NCBI GenBank assembly: GCA_017998495.1
Contig: JAGOCY010000099.1
Location: forward strand, 1-6,070
DNA length: 6,070 nucleotides
DNA from: Corallincola sp.
GTDB lineage: Bacteria; Pseudomonadota; Gammaproteobacteria; Enterobacterales; Neiellaceae
Reading direction: 5' to 3'
The notes beneath the pieces are model-generated. The model made no database searches. It saw nothing but the letters and a program-made list of their open reading frames with translations, and was not told where the DNA came from. Of the stretch, positions 4,525 to 6,070 are shown piece by piece. The stretch's first letter is position 1; every line of letters begins with the position of its first letter. The translations under genes and the position numbers were made by a program.

Positions 4525-6070
4525 ATGACCATACGTCAAGGATTGGCAGACGGCCGTCAATACCAGCTGATCACTCTGGCCAATGGTCTGCAGCTCACCC
4601 TGATCTCTGACCCCAAGAGCCAACGCTCAGCCTGCGCCATGGCGGTTCGTTGCGGTTATTTTGACGACCCGGCGGAACGGGCCGGCCTCAGCCACCTGCT
4701 CGAACACATGCTGTTCCTCGGCACTGAGCCCTATCCGCGGGTGGGAAGTTACCACAAATTCATCGACAGCCACGGCGGCCATCACAACGCCTGGACCGGC
4801 ACCGAGCAGAGCTGCTATTTCCTTGAAATCGATAACGCCCACTTCGATGACGCCCTGCGCCAGTTCGGCCCCTTCTTTTATGCCCCCTTGTTGGAACCAG
4901 AGTGGATCGAGCGGGAACGTCAGGCGATCGATGCCGAATACCGCGCCAAGCTGCGTGATGAAGGGCGGCGGCTACTTGATGTGCACAAGGCCAGCTGCAA
5001 CCCTGACCACCCTTTTGCCAAGTTTGCCGTCGGCAACGCTGACACTCTGGCGGGCGGCGGCCGCGAACTGAGCGAACTGCTGCGCCACCACTTCGAGCAG
5101 CACTTTCATGGCGCCAGCCTTAACGGCGCCCTGCTTGGCCCCCAGCCGCTCAGCGAGCTGGCAGAGCTGGCGGTTCGCCACTTCGGAGCCGTGCGTCCGG
5201 GCAGCTATCAACCGCCGACGCTACCCCCGCTCTATCGCGATACCGACCAGGGCATCCGTATCGATGTTACCCCGCTGAAGCACAGCCAACGCTTGTCGCT
5301 GGTCTTCCCACTGCCGCCCCAACAGCCTCACTACCGTACCAAGCCCACCGCCCTGCTCGCCCACCTGCTCGGTGAAGAGAGCCCAACCAGCCTGCTCGCC
5401 GCCCTGCAACGGCGGGGCTGGGTCAACCAGCTGAACAGCGGCGTCGGGGTACGCGGCAGCAACTACTACGATTTCGCCATCGACCTGTTACTCACTGATG
5501 ACGGCGCCACCTGCTATCAGGCGGTGGTTGAACAGCTGTTTGCCCACCTTGAGACCATCCGCAAGCGTGGCCTCGATCCTTGGCGCTATCAGGAACGTGC
5601 CATCTTGTTGCGCCAACAGTTTGATTTTGCTGAACGCGGCAAGGCCGTGGATATCGTCCAGCAGTTGGCCCTCAACCAGCAGATCTATCCCGCCGAAGAT
5701 CTGATCCTGGGCGACTACCGCATGGACAACTTCGACCGTCAAAGCGCCCTGGGGCTGCTGGACCTGATGACGGCCGAGCGCTGCCGGCTGATCCGGTTGG
5801 CTCCCGGGCTGCCGACGCTCTGCACCAGCCCCTGGTATCAGGCCCCCTACGCCATCAGCCCGCTACCAGCGCGGGATCGCCACAGCTGGCAACACCCTGG
5901 GGCACCACTGCCAGCGATTCAACTGGCGGAGCGCAACCCCTATGTGGTCGAACGACTGCAGCCCTACCCGTTGCAGGGTGCACCGCGTCAGGTGCCGGAA
6001 CGGCTGGAGGAGCGCGACGGCCTGCGCCTGTGGCACCATCAGGATCACCAGTTCCGGCTGCCCAAGGGTT
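4525..6070 (+). CDS. M16 (insulinase/pitrilysin-type) zinc metalloprotease, 3' end cut by window
   Basis: This encodes a peptide-degrading zinc protease of the M16A type, which encloses small unfolded substrates in a two-halved chamber. The inverted zinc motif HLLEH gives ligands H57 and H61 with catalytic E60. The third ligand is E138 in ERERQAIDAEY, 77 residues after H61, the spacing found in E. coli pitrilysin. Other family marks are ERAGLSHLLEHMLFLGT, GGHHNAWTGTEQSCYFLEI and FGPFFYAPLL. The second M16 domain is about residues 175-355 (VTPLKHSQRLSLVFPLP; LLGEESPTSLLAALQRRGW). The start of the middle domain includes NPYVVERL near 471-478. The frame is open for 515 codons; full family members are about 900-960 residues, so roughly half is missing. 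The start must be the ATG at 4525, since an in-frame TAG lies at 4513 and the conserved N-terminal strand begins soon after. It lacks a clear ribosome site. Unlike periplasmic pitrilysin, no signal peptide is present, so a cytoplasmic location is inferred. It is divergent from sixA. Confidence 0.93.
   Translation, partial: MTIRQGLADGRQYQLITLANGLQLTLISDPKSQRSACAMAVRCGYFDDPAERAGLSHLLEHMLFLGTEPYPRVGSYHKFIDSHGGHHNAWTGTEQSCYFLEIDNAHFDDALRQFGPFFYAPLLEPEWIERERQAIDAEYRAKLRDEGRRLLDVHKASCNPDHPFAKFAVGNADTLAGGGRELSELLRHHFEQHFHGASLNGALLGPQPLSELAELAVRHFGAVRPGSYQPPTLPPLYRDTDQGIRIDVTPLKHSQRLSLVFPLPPQQPHYRTKPTALLAHLLGEESPTSLLAALQRRGWVNQLNSGVGVRGSNYYDFAIDLLLTDDGATCYQAVVEQLFAHLETIRKRGLDPWRYQERAILLRQQFDFAERGKAVDIVQQLALNQQIYPAEDLILGDYRMDNFDRQSALGLLDLMTAERCRLIRLAPGLPTLCTSPWYQAPYAISPLPARDRHSWQHPGAPLPAIQLAERNPYVVERLQPYPLQGAPRQVPERLEERDGLRLWHHQDHQFRLPKG

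Noticed and set aside
4422..4532. Extended sixA start at the ATG near 4532
   Set aside because: It would add 37 residues rich in arginine, absent from SixA proteins, and overlap the M16 start. The GTG at 4421 has a strong ribosome site and gives the usual length.
1..6070. Novel defence, mobile or biosynthetic system
   Set aside because: All six genes belong to recognisable housekeeping or metabolic families. No integrase, transposase, repeat-spacer array or unexplained gene cluster is present.

Overview
The window looks like ordinary chromosome from a GC-rich gammaproteobacterium, most likely in or near the Aeromonadales. I infer this from protein similarity to Escherichia coli UbiT/UbiU/UbiV/SixA, the GC-rich codon use and the glycine-rich outer-membrane lipoprotein style. 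The assignment rests on memory of these families, not on a search. No mobile element, CRISPR array, tRNA, rRNA or sign of recent transfer is visible, and no non-coding stretch exceeds 150 bases.

Layout, left to right: (1) On the minus strand, running off the left edge, is a GH13 alpha-amylase-family lipoprotein (435 codons visible) with a lipobox cysteine and a long polyglycine linker. (2) A 95-base gap holds its probable promoter and a nest of palindromes. (3) ubiT lies on the minus strand. (4) A 150-base divergent regulatory region carries an FNR-like site placed exactly at -41.5 from a predicted ubiU start site. (5) ubiU and ubiV lie on the plus strand, 14 bases apart, as an operon. (6) sixA lies on the minus strand, convergent with ubiV and only 7 bases from it. 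(7) A 103-base divergent region holds two adjacent perfect inverted repeats and a near-symmetric -10 element. (8) An M16 (insulinase/pitrilysin-type) zinc protease lies on the plus strand and runs off the right edge after 515 complete codons.

The functional core is the ubiT / ubiU-ubiV set, which in E. coli makes ubiquinone without oxygen. UbiU and UbiV are U32-family proteins with 4Fe-4S clusters that hydroxylate the quinone ring without O2, and UbiT is an SCP2-fold lipid-binding accessory factor. All cluster cysteines are conserved here, and the FNR-like site gives a plausible anaerobic switch. SixA is a phosphohistidine phosphatase, known in E. coli for acting on the nitrogen phosphotransferase system. 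The M16 protease has intact zinc ligands but no signal peptide. The amylase, SixA and protease have no evident pathway link to ubiquinone synthesis and are probably only neighbours.

I found no convincing undescribed system. The points most worth a second look are regulatory: the class II FNR-type promoter geometry at ubiU, an inverted repeat inside that promoter, the paired inverted repeats between sixA and the protease gene, and the palindrome nest upstream of the amylase.
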